The translations under genes were made by a program, and so were the position numbers. From an uncultured Eubacteriales bacterium (GTDB lineage: Bacteria; Bacillota; Clostridia; Christensenellales; Borkfalkiaceae): a DNA stretch of 24,016 nt. Under the pieces are notes generated by a model. It ran no database searches. It was not told the DNA's origin and saw only the letters and a list, made by a program, of their open reading frames with translations. The stretch spans positions 1 to 24,016 of the forward strand of contig CABQND010000032.1 in NCBI GenBank assembly GCA_902465495.1. The letters are read 5' to 3'. Numbering within the stretch: the stretch's first letter is position 1; the number at the start of each line of letters is the position of its first letter. Below are positions 1-8,846 of the stretch, piece by piece.

Positions 1-350
1 GCCTCCCGTAGGAGTCTGGACCGTTTCTCAGTTCCAATGTGGCCGATCACCCTCTGAGGTCGGCTACCCATCGTAGACTTGGTGGGCCGTTACCCCGCCA
101 ACTATCTAATGGGACGCGAGCCCATCCATATCCGATAAATCTTTTACCCCTGAGAGATGCCTCTCTGTGGTCTTATGCGGTATTAGCACAATTTTCACTG
201 TGTTATTCCCCAGATATGGGCAGGTTGCTCACGTGTTACTCACCCGTCCGCCACTAACCAAAGGAGCAAGCCCCTTTGGTCCGTTCGACTTGCATGTGTT
301 AAGCACGCCGCCAGCGTTCATCCTGAGCCAGAATCAAACTCTTAAGTTTA
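1..350 (-). rRNA. rrs: 16S ribosomal RNA, 5' portion (partial, runs off left edge)
   Basis: The reverse complement carries universal 16S landmarks. The 27F-type site AGAGTTTGATTCTGGCTCAG lies at about 323-342, and the very first bases of the window are the complement of the conserved 338-355 region (GCCTCCCGTAGGAGT). The window therefore holds roughly the first 350 nt of the small-subunit rRNA, read right to left. The mature 5' end is set at about 350 by analogy with other 16S genes, where it lies some 8 nt before AGAGTTTG; the exact end is not visible. Transcription runs away from the proposed origin, as is usual for rRNA operons. The rest of the operon is outside the window. Confidence 0.97.
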
Positions 351-546
351 ATTGCTTAAAGCTGCTCTTGCGAGCAACTGCTCTAACGTTTTTTGCTGAC
401 TGTTCTTTGAGTACTTTGTACTTAAAGTTAATTGACAGAAACTTTCAAACATTTCTTTCAAAATGTTTAATTCATTTCCTTCTATTCAATTTTTAATCTG
501 CGTTCAACCGAACCTCGTTCGGTGCTCTCTCGTGAAGAGCTTATCC
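351..546 (-). other. 16S rRNA leader (5' external transcribed spacer)
   Basis: This is the stretch between the downstream rRNA promoter and the 16S 5' end. It contains two short hairpins: ACCGAAC/GTTCGGT at 507-513 and 517-523 with a 3-base loop, and GCTCT/AGAGC at 524-540. The matching half of the 16S processing stem would lie 3' of 16S, outside the window. I saw no convincing boxA antitermination sequence in the sense orientation. Boundaries are inferred from promoter P1 and the 16S start. Confidence 0.6.
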
Positions 547-575
547 ATAATACCATATCTGAATTTGTTTGTCAA
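547..575 (-). promoter_or_regulatory. rRNA promoter P1 (proximal)
   Basis: On the minus strand the -35 is TTGACA (570-575) and the -10 is TATTAT (547-552), separated by 17 bases. A/T tracts directly upstream (576-620) resemble an UP element. Position and strength fit a promoter for the rRNA operon. Confidence 0.85.
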
Positions 576-669
576 CTGTTTTTCAAAAGTTTTTTAAAAT
601 TTTTGAATTTTTTTGACGCACTCTTTCGCTTGTCCGGTATTGGTTCGCTCTCATCGCGACAGCCTGTAC

Positions 670-698
670 ATAATACCATACCCTTTATGAAATGTCAA
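670..698 (-). promoter_or_regulatory. rRNA promoter P2 (distal)
   Basis: A second copy of the same architecture lies 123 bp upstream of P1: -35 TTGACA (693-698), 17-base spacer, -10 TATTAT (670-675), again preceded by long A/T runs (699-745). Both -10 elements sit in the same local context, GGTATTATG, so the pair looks duplicated. Confidence 0.85.
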
Positions 699-834
699 AC
701 GTTTTTTTCAACTTTTTTTAAATTTTTTTGTCTTTTTTTCAAGTTTTTGATTGTTTCTTGTTTGCGTCCTATATCTCGTATTTTCGTTCAATCGCATACA
801 CAAAATACAGTTTTTTCCATTGCCGCCGCTTTGG

Positions 835-863
835 TTGCTCGACGCGCGATTTTGTGGTATAAT
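835..863 (+). promoter_or_regulatory. promoter of the small membrane protein gene
   Basis: A -10 TATAAT (858-863) lies 17 bases after a partial -35 TTGCTC (835-840). Transcription would start near 870, leaving a leader of about 45 nt before the ATG at 915. It is divergent from the rRNA promoters. Confidence 0.7.
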
Positions 864-914
864 GGTTACGTAAATCTTCTCGCGGCATAGTTTGCCGCAA
901 AAAAGGAATTTCGT

Positions 915-1154
915 ATGTACAAATTTTTACGAGTGACCTGTGCCGTTCTCGCCGCCGCTCTTGCCGTCGCGTGCGTGATTCTCGGCATTTACTACGGATT
1001 GAACGCCGCACTGCTCTGCGCAGCCGGCACTTTGCTGCTCTTTGTTTGCAGTATGTTTTTCAAATATTTACAGGAATGCAAAGAAGAAAAAATTTCAGAT
1101 CAGTCAGGCCAAGAACCTTCGTCTTCCGAAAATGAACCGAAAGATCAGCATTGA
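915..1154 (+). CDS. small membrane protein of unknown function (79 aa)
   Basis: I do not recognise this protein. It begins with a short basic N-terminus, followed by two hydrophobic stretches at about residues 5-26 and 29-50 that probably form two membrane helices, then a charged hydrophilic tail rich in Glu, Gln, Ser and Lys. A purine-rich AAAGGA lies about 8 bases before the ATG and a good promoter lies at 835-863, so it is likely a real gene despite its size. It stands alone between the divergent rRNA promoters and the convergent parB gene, and shares a bidirectional hairpin terminator with parB (1257-1300). No catalytic motif is visible and no function can be inferred. Confidence 0.7.
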   Translation: MYKFLRVTCAVLAAALAVACVILGIYYGLNAALLCAAGTLLLFVCSMFFKYLQECKEEKISDQSGQEPSSSENEPKDQH

Positions 1155-1256
1155 ACTTTGCCCGCCTAAGTCATCCCGTGTCCTTTCACAAACGATGTTC
1201 CCTTTCATTATTATATAATAAGGAAAAGAAAAATTATTGTAATTTTTTTCAACAGC

Positions 1257-1306
1257 AAAAACAGCGGCCCGCTCATTGCCGGAGCGGACCGCTGTTTTTA
1301 TTTATT
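1257..1306. terminator. bidirectional terminator between the small membrane gene and parB
   Basis: A hairpin has arms AAAACAGCGG-CCGCTC (from 1257) and GAGCGG-CCGCTGTTTT (to about 1300), each side with one bulged base. It is flanked by T runs on the plus strand and by T runs in the minus-strand reading, so it can serve the plus gene ending at 1154 and parB ending at 1309. Confidence 0.85.
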
Positions 1307-1308
1307 TT

Positions 1309-2250
1309 TTACAGTTTATCGTTCTTGGCGACCATATCGACGATCTCACTGATACGGTCCAGATCGTCCGTATTGTAATAGTCGATATAGATCCTGCCCT
1401 TGCGATCGTTCCCGATGAGGGATACCTTGGTCTTGAAGGCGTGACGCATCCGCTCGATCAGATCTTTGAGTTCGATGGACACTTGCTGTTTTTTCTTATC
1501 TTTCTTATCGGCGAGTTCTTCGGGCGTTGCAAAATAATCGCGGACACTGCGTTCGATGTCGCGCACCGAAAGGCCGTCTTTGATCGCATCGCCTGCGAGC
1601 TTGTACTGTGCATCCTCGGGCAGCGTGACCAGGGCTCGCGCGTGCCCCGCACTGAGTTTTCCTGTCGATACCAGTTCAATGACTTCGGGCGAAAGCGAAA
1701 GCAAACGCAGCGTGTTCGTGACCGCAGGACGGGATTTGCCGATGCGCTCGGCAAGTTCTTCCTGGGTAAGATGATACTCATCCATGAGCTGTTTCATCGC
1801 GTTCGCAGCTTCGATCGGATTTAAGTCCTCACGCTGTAAGTTTTCGATGAGGGAAATTTCCTTGATCTCGCGGTCGGTATAATCGCGCACCACGACGGGG
1901 ATCTTCGTCTTTCCGGCGATTTTCGCCGCACGATAACGGCGTTCGCCCGCAATGATCATGTATCTGCCGCCTTCCATATTGTTGACGACAATCGGCATGA
2001 TCAGACCATGTTTTTTAATGGATGCCGCCAATTCGTTGAGCGCTTCTTCGTCAAAATGTTTACGCGGCTGGTTGGGATTGGGCCGAACGAGATCGATATC
2101 AACCTCGATCAGTCCTTTGATATCTTCGGGCAACGGCGCAGACGGGATGTCTTCCGCCACATACGTTTTCGCAGCGTTTTCGTAGGCTTCTTCGGTGTCC
2201 GTGAAGAGCGCCGACAGTCCCCTTCCTAATCCTCTGTTCTGCTGTTTCAT
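1309..2250 (-). CDS. parB: ParB/Spo0J chromosome-partitioning protein
   Basis: ParB binds parS sites near the origin, spreads as a CTP-dependent clamp and loads SMC. At 313 aa the length is ordinary. The N-terminal ParB/Srx domain (about 47-140) shows the CTP-binding motif GERRYRA at residues 102-108 and the conserved ENLQREDLNPIEAA at 136-149. A helix-turn-helix follows at about 161-185 (TQEELAERIGKSRPAVTNTL). A basic N-terminal start, RGLGRGLSALF, is typical and would contact ParA. The ATG overlaps the parA stop in an ATGA, so the two are translationally coupled. Likely binding sites, one canonical and three variant parS, lie in the gene-free region at 6848-7614. Confidence 0.97.
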   Translation of the reverse strand: MKQQNRGLGRGLSALFTDTEEAYENAAKTYVAEDIPSAPLPEDIKGLIEVDIDLVRPNPNQPRKHFDEEALNELAASIKKHGLIMPIVVNNMEGGRYMIIAGERRYRAAKIAGKTKIPVVVRDYTDREIKEISLIENLQREDLNPIEAANAMKQLMDEYHLTQEELAERIGKSRPAVTNTLRLLSLSPEVIELVSTGKLSAGHARALVTLPEDAQYKLAGDAIKDGLSVRDIERSVRDYFATPEELADKKDKKKQQVSIELKDLIERMRHAFKTKVSLIGNDRKGRIYIDYYNTDDLDRISEIVDMVAKNDKL

Positions 2251-3023
2251 TTCTGTTTCCTCGTCTCTTTATCCAGATATTCCTGCGTGAGCGCCTTATA
2301 CGCGCGCGCGCCCGTGCACTTGGGATCGTGCAGCATGATCGGTTTGCCGTACGAGGATGCCTCGACCAAACGGATATTGCGCGGAACAACGATCTCGAAC
2401 ACGCGCTTTGTAAAGAATTTGCGGATCTCTTCCGCGATCTGTTTGGAGATCAGCGAACGGCTGTCGTACATCGTCATTACGACTCCGTCCACTTCCAGCG
2501 CGGGGTTTAAGTGCTGTTTCACGAGCGAAATGGAGTTCATAAGCTGTGAAAGCCCTTCCAATGCGTAATATTCGCTCTGGATCGGAATGATCACCGCGTC
2601 TGCCGCGGCGAGTGAATTGATTGTCAGCAGCCCCAATGAAGGCGGGCAGTCGATAAATATGTAATCGTAACGGTCGCGCACTTCCGCAAGTGCATTTTTG
2701 AGAACTTTCTCGCGGCTCTTCTTATACACGAGCTCCACTTCCGCGCCCGCCAAATCGATGTTGGACGGCAAAAGATCCAAATTCTCCGCTTCCGTCGTAA
2801 GAATATTGTCCGATGCGCGTTCGTCGTCGATCAAAACATTGTACACCGATTTTTTCAATGAGCTCTTGGAAAAGCCCATCCCCGTCGTGGCATTGCCCTG
2901 CGGGTCGATGTCAACAAGCAATACCTTCTTTCCGAATGACGCCAGATATGCCGCCATATTCACGCAGGTCGTCGTCTTACCTACGCCCCCCTTCTGGTTT
3001 GAAAACGATACGATCTTTCCCAT
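2247..3023 (-). CDS. parA: ParA/Soj chromosome-partitioning ATPase
   Basis: ParA is the Walker-type ATPase partner of ParB and also influences DnaA in Firmicutes. The 258-aa protein starts MGKIVSFSNQ and has the deviant Walker A KGGVGKTT at residues 11-18, with the signature lysine at 11, then DIDPQGNAT near 38-46 and Walker B-type FIDCPPSLG near 123-131. The length is standard for the chromosomal small ParA. It is first in a two-gene operon with parB (4-bp overlap). A modest purine-rich ribosome site (AAAGAGAG) lies about 9 bases upstream of the ATG. I could not identify a clear promoter; ftsH lies 126 bp upstream on the same strand, so read-through is possible. Confidence 0.97.
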   Translation of the reverse strand: MGKIVSFSNQKGGVGKTTTCVNMAAYLASFGKKVLLVDIDPQGNATTGMGFSKSSLKKSVYNVLIDDERASDNILTTEAENLDLLPSNIDLAGAEVELVYKKSREKVLKNALAEVRDRYDYIFIDCPPSLGLLTINSLAAADAVIIPIQSEYYALEGLSQLMNSISLVKQHLNPALEVDGVVMTMYDSRSLISKQIAEEIRKFFTKRVFEIVVPRNIRLVEASSYGKPIMLHDPKCTGARAYKALTQEYLDKETRKQK

Positions 3024-3119
3024 TTTCGTTATCTCTCTTTCTATGTAGTTTTTCCGAATGCCCTATGCCCGCTTTCCGGCAGACAGCTTTCATTCGGCTT
3101 TGTCTGTTTTGTTTCACGG

Positions 3120-3142
3120 GCGCGGCGGCGAAGCCGCCGCGC
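3120..3142. repeat. GC-rich perfect hairpin between ftsH and parA
   Basis: Ten-base arms GCGCGGCGGC and GCCGCCGCGC flank a 3-base loop. No T run follows on either strand, so it is not a standard intrinsic terminator. It lies 8 bp past the ftsH stop and could attenuate transcription or protect an mRNA end. Confidence 0.7.
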
Positions 3143-3149
3143 GCCATCG

Positions 3150-5141
<1,992 letters not shown>

Positions 5142-6600
5142 TCGCTTCTCCTTGCTGTTACTGTTTCTATATTTAAAAGTTGCCTTTTATTGCTGTTGTA
5201 TCTCTTCCGCGTTTTTTAACTTTTCCTTTTCCTTAATTATATATATTTATATTATGATAGACACTTTATTCGTTTGCAACATAGAAAAGCCCGCGGAAAT
5301 TTCTGCCTCTCTTTATGCATTCTATCCTTTGCTCTCAAAAATTTTCAAATCGACTTGGTTTTCGGAAACAAGCGGTGGTCTACGAAACCAAGGGCCATCA
5401 AACTTTAAACATTGCTTTCATTCTCATTGCGCATCTTCCCGATTTTTATCAATAGGCCCGCCTGTTTTTATAGTCCCTTTCGCTCGCCCCTGCAACATCC
5501 TACTCTCGACCCTACATTTCTTGATCTTTTTAAGTCTGCGCCAATCAAAATCTATTCGTATTTTTTTAGCGCCGTTTTCTTGCTATTCCTTTCCAGGAAA
5601 CACACTCTTTGCAAATTCACTTCTTTGTTTGATTCTTTGCTCGCAGATTTTGCCTTTTTATGTTTCCCTCTATTTACGAACAAATGGCCCCGGTTTATCA
5701 AATTTTATTGCTTTTCGTTGATGAAATTTCTCCGGCTCATATGAGAAACAGCCCTTTCTCTATTTTGCCCGATACGGCTTTCCCTCATACAGGAATCGCT
5801 GACTTCTTTTCCGGATTTTTTTATCGAACTGAATGAATACGTTTCCGTCTTTATTGAAAAACCATTTTAAAAATCAGCTTTTAAATAAACTTAATAATTC
5901 CACCGTGTACTTTATATCTCTCGCACTTGATTCTAAGCTTTGAAATCCGCTGTTAGCTCTCTGTTTCTTCCCTTTAAAACCTTTCTGCCTTTCACGAACA
6001 ATAGTCGCTGTAAAAAATCGCAGGCGTTTTTTCTTTTTGAGTTTCTCAAATCCGAAACAAAGAGACAGCTTCCCTTTTTACCGTATTCCTTTTACTTCGG
6101 ATTACCCCTACCATACCGAAACCCTATAAAAAATTTTTTGCCGTTCTTTGTTTCAGGCGGATTTTAAATCCTGCAAGCAAACATAAGCCTGGTTACGATC
6201 AATAACCTTTTAGCTCTATGATAAAGTCTGATTTTCAGAATCATCTTAAAAGCACTACCGAAAATATGCAGCCTGTTTGCTTAAAAAGCCTTATTCAAAA
6301 GTTACCGTTGTTTAAGAATTAATTTTGCTTAAGCATAATGAATATTAGACTCTCAAATGTTATCAATATATTATATCAATAAGCACTATAAGAACTATCT
6401 TGGGGGAAATTCAGCGCGTAATCGAATCCTTCTAACAAGATTGTCATTGTGTGAAAATATTCCGACCCTATAAACAGAAGTTCAAATACATTGCCTGGTT
6501 GCAACACTTACCAAATACAATTTGTTAAAAACGCATCGATCTGCAGCTACAAATCTATCAGATAAAGCGGCGCGTAAAGCATTCGGCATTTTTTAGCCCA
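5142..6600. other. gene-free region, left part; nothing recognised
   Basis: No open reading frame here has a ribosome site and a protein-like composition. The frames present on the plus strand are Phe/Ser/Leu-rich by-products of a pyrimidine-rich strand. From about 5280 to 5900 the minus strand is strongly purine-rich. I looked for tRNA, tmRNA, 6S, SRP RNA and RNase P signatures and saw none. A few GCGC sites (5538, 5569, 6414, 6570) foreshadow the denser cluster to the right. It could contain an unrecognised small RNA or decayed sequence. Confidence 0.5.
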
Positions 6601-6616
6601 AGTTGTCAAGGAATTC

Positions 6617-6648
6617 ATATAGGCGCATATTATGCTTAGCGCCTATAT
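6617..6648. repeat. inverted repeat ATATAGGCGC / GCGCCTATAT
   Basis: Perfect 10-bp arms at 6617-6626 and 6639-6648 enclose a 12-base loop. No long T run follows. Both arms contain the GCGC core that recurs through the region. Confidence 0.85.
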
Positions 6649-6847
6649 TAACCTTTTCTCACATGCTGTTCTACGTGTATGCCATTATAATACCATAAAC
6701 CTTTAAAAAAAACAACATTTCCATAAATATTTTTTGAAAAAGACGAAATTTTATTTGTTCATCATATATTTTTCATCTTTTTCGTCCGATTTTTATTAAA
6801 AAATCCCTTAGCGCATATGGTTTTTGAGCAAAAAACACCCTTTAAAA

Positions 6848-6863
6848 TGTTTCATATGAAACT
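6848..6863. promoter_or_regulatory. parS-like site 1, CATATG core
   Basis: The sequence TGTTTCATATGAAACT matches the parS consensus TGTTTCACGTGAAACA except for the two central bases and the last base. It is the least symmetric of the four sites. Confidence 0.6.
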
Positions 6864-6879
6864 TGTCCGGAATTTCCAA

Positions 6880-6895
6880 TGTTTCACGTGAAACA
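6880..6895. promoter_or_regulatory. canonical parS site
   Basis: TGTTTCACGTGAAACA is an exact match to the ParB/Spo0J site known from B. subtilis and conserved across bacteria. The palindrome extends two bases on each side (6878-6897). It lies about 4 kb from parB, next to the DnaA boxes. Confidence 0.95.
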
Positions 6896-6930
6896 TTATT
6901 TCAGCATGACTTTTGCGCGGCGCATGCTAT

Positions 6931-6964
6931 TACAAGTAATGTTTCATATGAAACATTACTTGTA
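6931..6964. repeat. 34-bp perfect palindrome with parS-like CATATG core
   Basis: The palindrome is centred between 6947 and 6948. The core TGTTTCATATGAAACA (6940-6955) is parS with two changed central bases. The outer arms TACAAGTAA/TTACTTGTA add nine matched bases on each side. Likely a ParB-family site or a cruciform-forming element. Confidence 0.8.
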
Positions 6965-7246
6965 TAATTTATGTGTTACACAAAAACTTTGATCAATCTA
7001 ATAAACAACTTGATTTCTATCATATAAAATACGCGTGGTTTTAGCAATTAAGCATGCATAAATATAGCGCACTATAAATCACTCCCCTACCCCACACATA
7101 TGCGACCGATCGCTAAAAACGTTTTTTGCGCGCGCTAATAATGCATTTATATATCAATGAGCGTTAATAAACTAACCATTATATTTTTGCTGTGCAATGC
7201 TTTAAATGGCATTTTCTATTTTATTTTTATATATTTGCTAATAAAT

Positions 7247-7485
7247 TGTGGACAAAACGCCGTTATTTATTTCTGCGTTGTTAACAATTTATCTGATAAA
7301 ACTATATGCACTGTTTTAAACTTATGCACATTTTATAGAGAAATTGTGCACAAGTGCTGCTATTAAAAATACCGCTGTTGAAAAAGTTGGTTTATACGCG
7401 TTGATATTTTGTGCATAACTCTATTCATAATAATTGTGCATTGCTCTCTTAGTTGTGCACATTGTTGTGGATAACTTGTTGATAA
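7247..7485. promoter_or_regulatory. DnaA-box cluster, left
   Basis: Exact TTATNCACA boxes lie at 7322-7330 (plus, TTATGCACA), 7410-7418 (minus, TTATGCACA) and 7466-7474 (minus, TTATCCACA). One-mismatch boxes are at 7247-7255 (minus, TTGTCCACA), 7344-7352 and 7453-7461 (TTGTGCACA) and 7477-7485 (minus, TTATCAACA). The last two minus boxes are 11 bp apart, one helical turn. Confidence 0.8.
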
Positions 7486-7576
7486 CTTACTGAATTAATG
7501 CGTTATTATATTAAATCAAATTATGCGTTATAAATACTTAATTGCGCTTTTATACGCAAAATATATTTGCGCTATA

Positions 7577-7614
7577 AGAAAAACCAATGTTTCATATGAA
7601 ACATTGGTTTTTCT
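7577..7614. repeat. 38-bp perfect palindrome with parS-like CATATG core
   Basis: The palindrome is centred between 7595 and 7596. It has the same core as the 6931 palindrome (TGTTTCATATGAAACA at 7588-7603) but unrelated outer arms, AGAAAAACCAA and its complement. It ends in GGTTTTTCT on either strand, so it could also act as a bidirectional terminator. Confidence 0.8.
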
Positions 7615-7759
7615 AACCGTAATACAACTAAAAATATGGCATAATTTTGATCATAAATTCGCTAAAAAACAAAAAACAGGCTCGATCGCCAATCCTTTTT
7701 CTCTTGATTTTATTAAATTACAAATTCAAGGCAAAAAATACTTTAAAAACTGCAGTTTT

Positions 7760-8100
7760 TAATGATTTTACCGGCTATTTGGCCCGGTTTTTTCTGAATT
7801 TTTAAAATTATTCTGTCTCAAATCGTCTGAGAGGCTTTTTTTCAAAGCCGTTTTTTGCCTAAAAACCCGATTTTTTATGGTTTTTTAGCCTTTTTTTGCA
7901 GTGCGCCCACTCATTTTTTTATAAATTTTTTCAATTTTTTACTTCGTTAAAATCACTCTAAAAACGGCTTTTTTGGGGCATTTTGAGCTAAAAACAGGCC
8001 AAAAACGGGCATATTTGATAAAAAAATTCAAAAATTACGGCATTTTGCTGAAATAAAATAAAATACACAGCAAAAGGGGTAAAAAAGACGGTTTTTTTCT
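7760..8100. other. homopolymer-rich spacer with T-to-A strand switch
   Basis: The plus strand is dominated by T runs to about 7945 and by A runs from about 7960 to 8090. Short GCC-TTTTTT and AAAAAC-GGC units recur on opposite sides of the switch. There is no gene. It is a candidate unwinding region between the DnaA-box clusters, by inference. Confidence 0.45.
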
Positions 8101-8130
8101 TGTTTTTTAACCAACGATCAAACAAAATTC

Positions 8131-8156
8131 TCTTGAATATGGTGCGCTATTCAAGA
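8131..8156. repeat. inverted repeat TCTTGAATA / TATTCAAGA
   Basis: Perfect 9-bp arms (8131-8139, 8148-8156) flank the 8-base loop TGGTGCGC, which places a GCGC in the loop. Confidence 0.8.
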
Positions 8157-8706
8157 AATTATTCATTGCGCTTATATCAATAAATGCGCTGTTTAAATTT
8201 TCTAAAAGACTTTAAATACCCAGGCTTATCAACCAAAATTATATTGCGGATGCTAAAAAAATTTTAGCGCTGTTGTATTTTGCGTCATAATATTTTTTAG
8301 CGCAACAATAATATGCGTCATAAAATATATTTATACGCATAATGCGCTAAAAATATTGAATTTTCTTGGCGCTCATAAATAAATAAGCGCATAGAAAATT
8401 TGCGCCATATAATTCTACAAGCGCTACATCATAAGCAAATATCAAAATATCCTGTCTTTACTTTTATACCAGAGCTACCAAGTACAAAAACAAATTTTCT
8501 TGAATGAATTCAATTTTTTCGATAACCCTGAAAGGTACCACAATCTAATGGCCGCTCAATTCTTTTAAACTTTGCTTTTATCAAAAATACAAGAAGATAT
8601 ACGATAAAGAAATATCTTTTAATTCGATTAATCATGGCGCAGCGAAGTACTTTTGGCGCAAAAAATATTTTATGCGCTGTTCTTGAATTTTTGCGCTATG
8701 GCTAAG

Positions 8707-8745
8707 TTATCCACAATTTATCCACATTTGCCTCAGTTATTCACA
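8707..8745 (+). promoter_or_regulatory. DnaA-box cluster, right
   Basis: Three exact boxes in the same orientation lie within 39 bp: TTATCCACA at 8707-8715 and 8718-8726, and TTATTCACA at 8737-8745. The first two are 11 bp apart. This is the densest DnaA-box group in the window and lies about 100 bp before yyaC. Confidence 0.88.
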
Positions 8746-8770
8746 ATTTTAAACAAATGCTTATATTTTT

Positions 8771-8800
8771 GAATATTTTGCTGCCCGTCAGGCAATAATT
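8771..8800 (+). promoter_or_regulatory. possible forespore sigma-F-type promoter of yyaC
   Basis: GGCAATAATT (8791-8800) fits the sigma-F -10 form GGNNANANTW. GAATA (8771-8775), 15 bases upstream, matches four of five positions of the -35 form GYWTA. The motifs are degenerate and the region AT-rich, so chance is possible. Confidence 0.35.
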
Positions 8801-8846
8801 CACTCAAACCATTTGACGCCAAGTTAAAAAGCAAATTGAGGTAATT

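Larger units (their letters stand above)
6600..8846. other. candidate replication origin region (oriC), bipartite, without dnaA
   Basis: This very AT-rich, apparently non-coding stretch holds six exact matches to the DnaA box TTATNCACA plus several near matches, in two clusters (7247-7485 and 8707-8745). It also holds a canonical parS and three variants at 6848-7614. Between the DnaA-box clusters lies about 1.2 kb of A/T tracts that could unwind. Genes to its left (ftsH, parA, parB, 16S) all run left and yyaC to its right runs right, giving a divergence point. A bipartite arrangement is known from B. subtilis, where dnaA sits between the clusters; here that space has no gene. The origin call is inference from these signals. 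Confidence 0.75.

Noticed and set aside
400..420. boxA-like TGTTCTTTGAG in the rRNA leader
   Set aside because: It is in the antisense orientation relative to the rRNA transcript.
5255..5721. A 155-codon plus-strand reading frame in the gene-free region
   Set aside because: No ribosome site, and the product is rich in Phe, Ser, Leu and Pro as expected from a pyrimidine-rich strand; no recognisable motif.
5735..5755. Possible parS-like sequence CTCATATGAGAAACAG
   Set aside because: The TGTTTC arm is present on one side only and the spacing to the CATATG centre is wrong.
6480..6600. tRNA-like or small structured RNA
   Set aside because: No T-loop (GGTTCGAATCC-like) or clover-leaf pairing could be traced.
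7157..7366. A 69-aa hydrophobic frame
   Set aside because: It overlaps DnaA boxes, lacks a ribosome site, and its hydrophobicity follows from AT-rich DNA.
7523..7762. A 79-aa frame across the 38-bp palindrome
   Set aside because: No ribosome site; it reads straight through a regulatory palindrome and A/T tracts.
6400..8700. CRISPR array or direct-repeat satellite
   Set aside because: The recurring GCGC and GCTAAAAA units are short, irregularly spaced and in both orientations; there are no repeat-spacer units.
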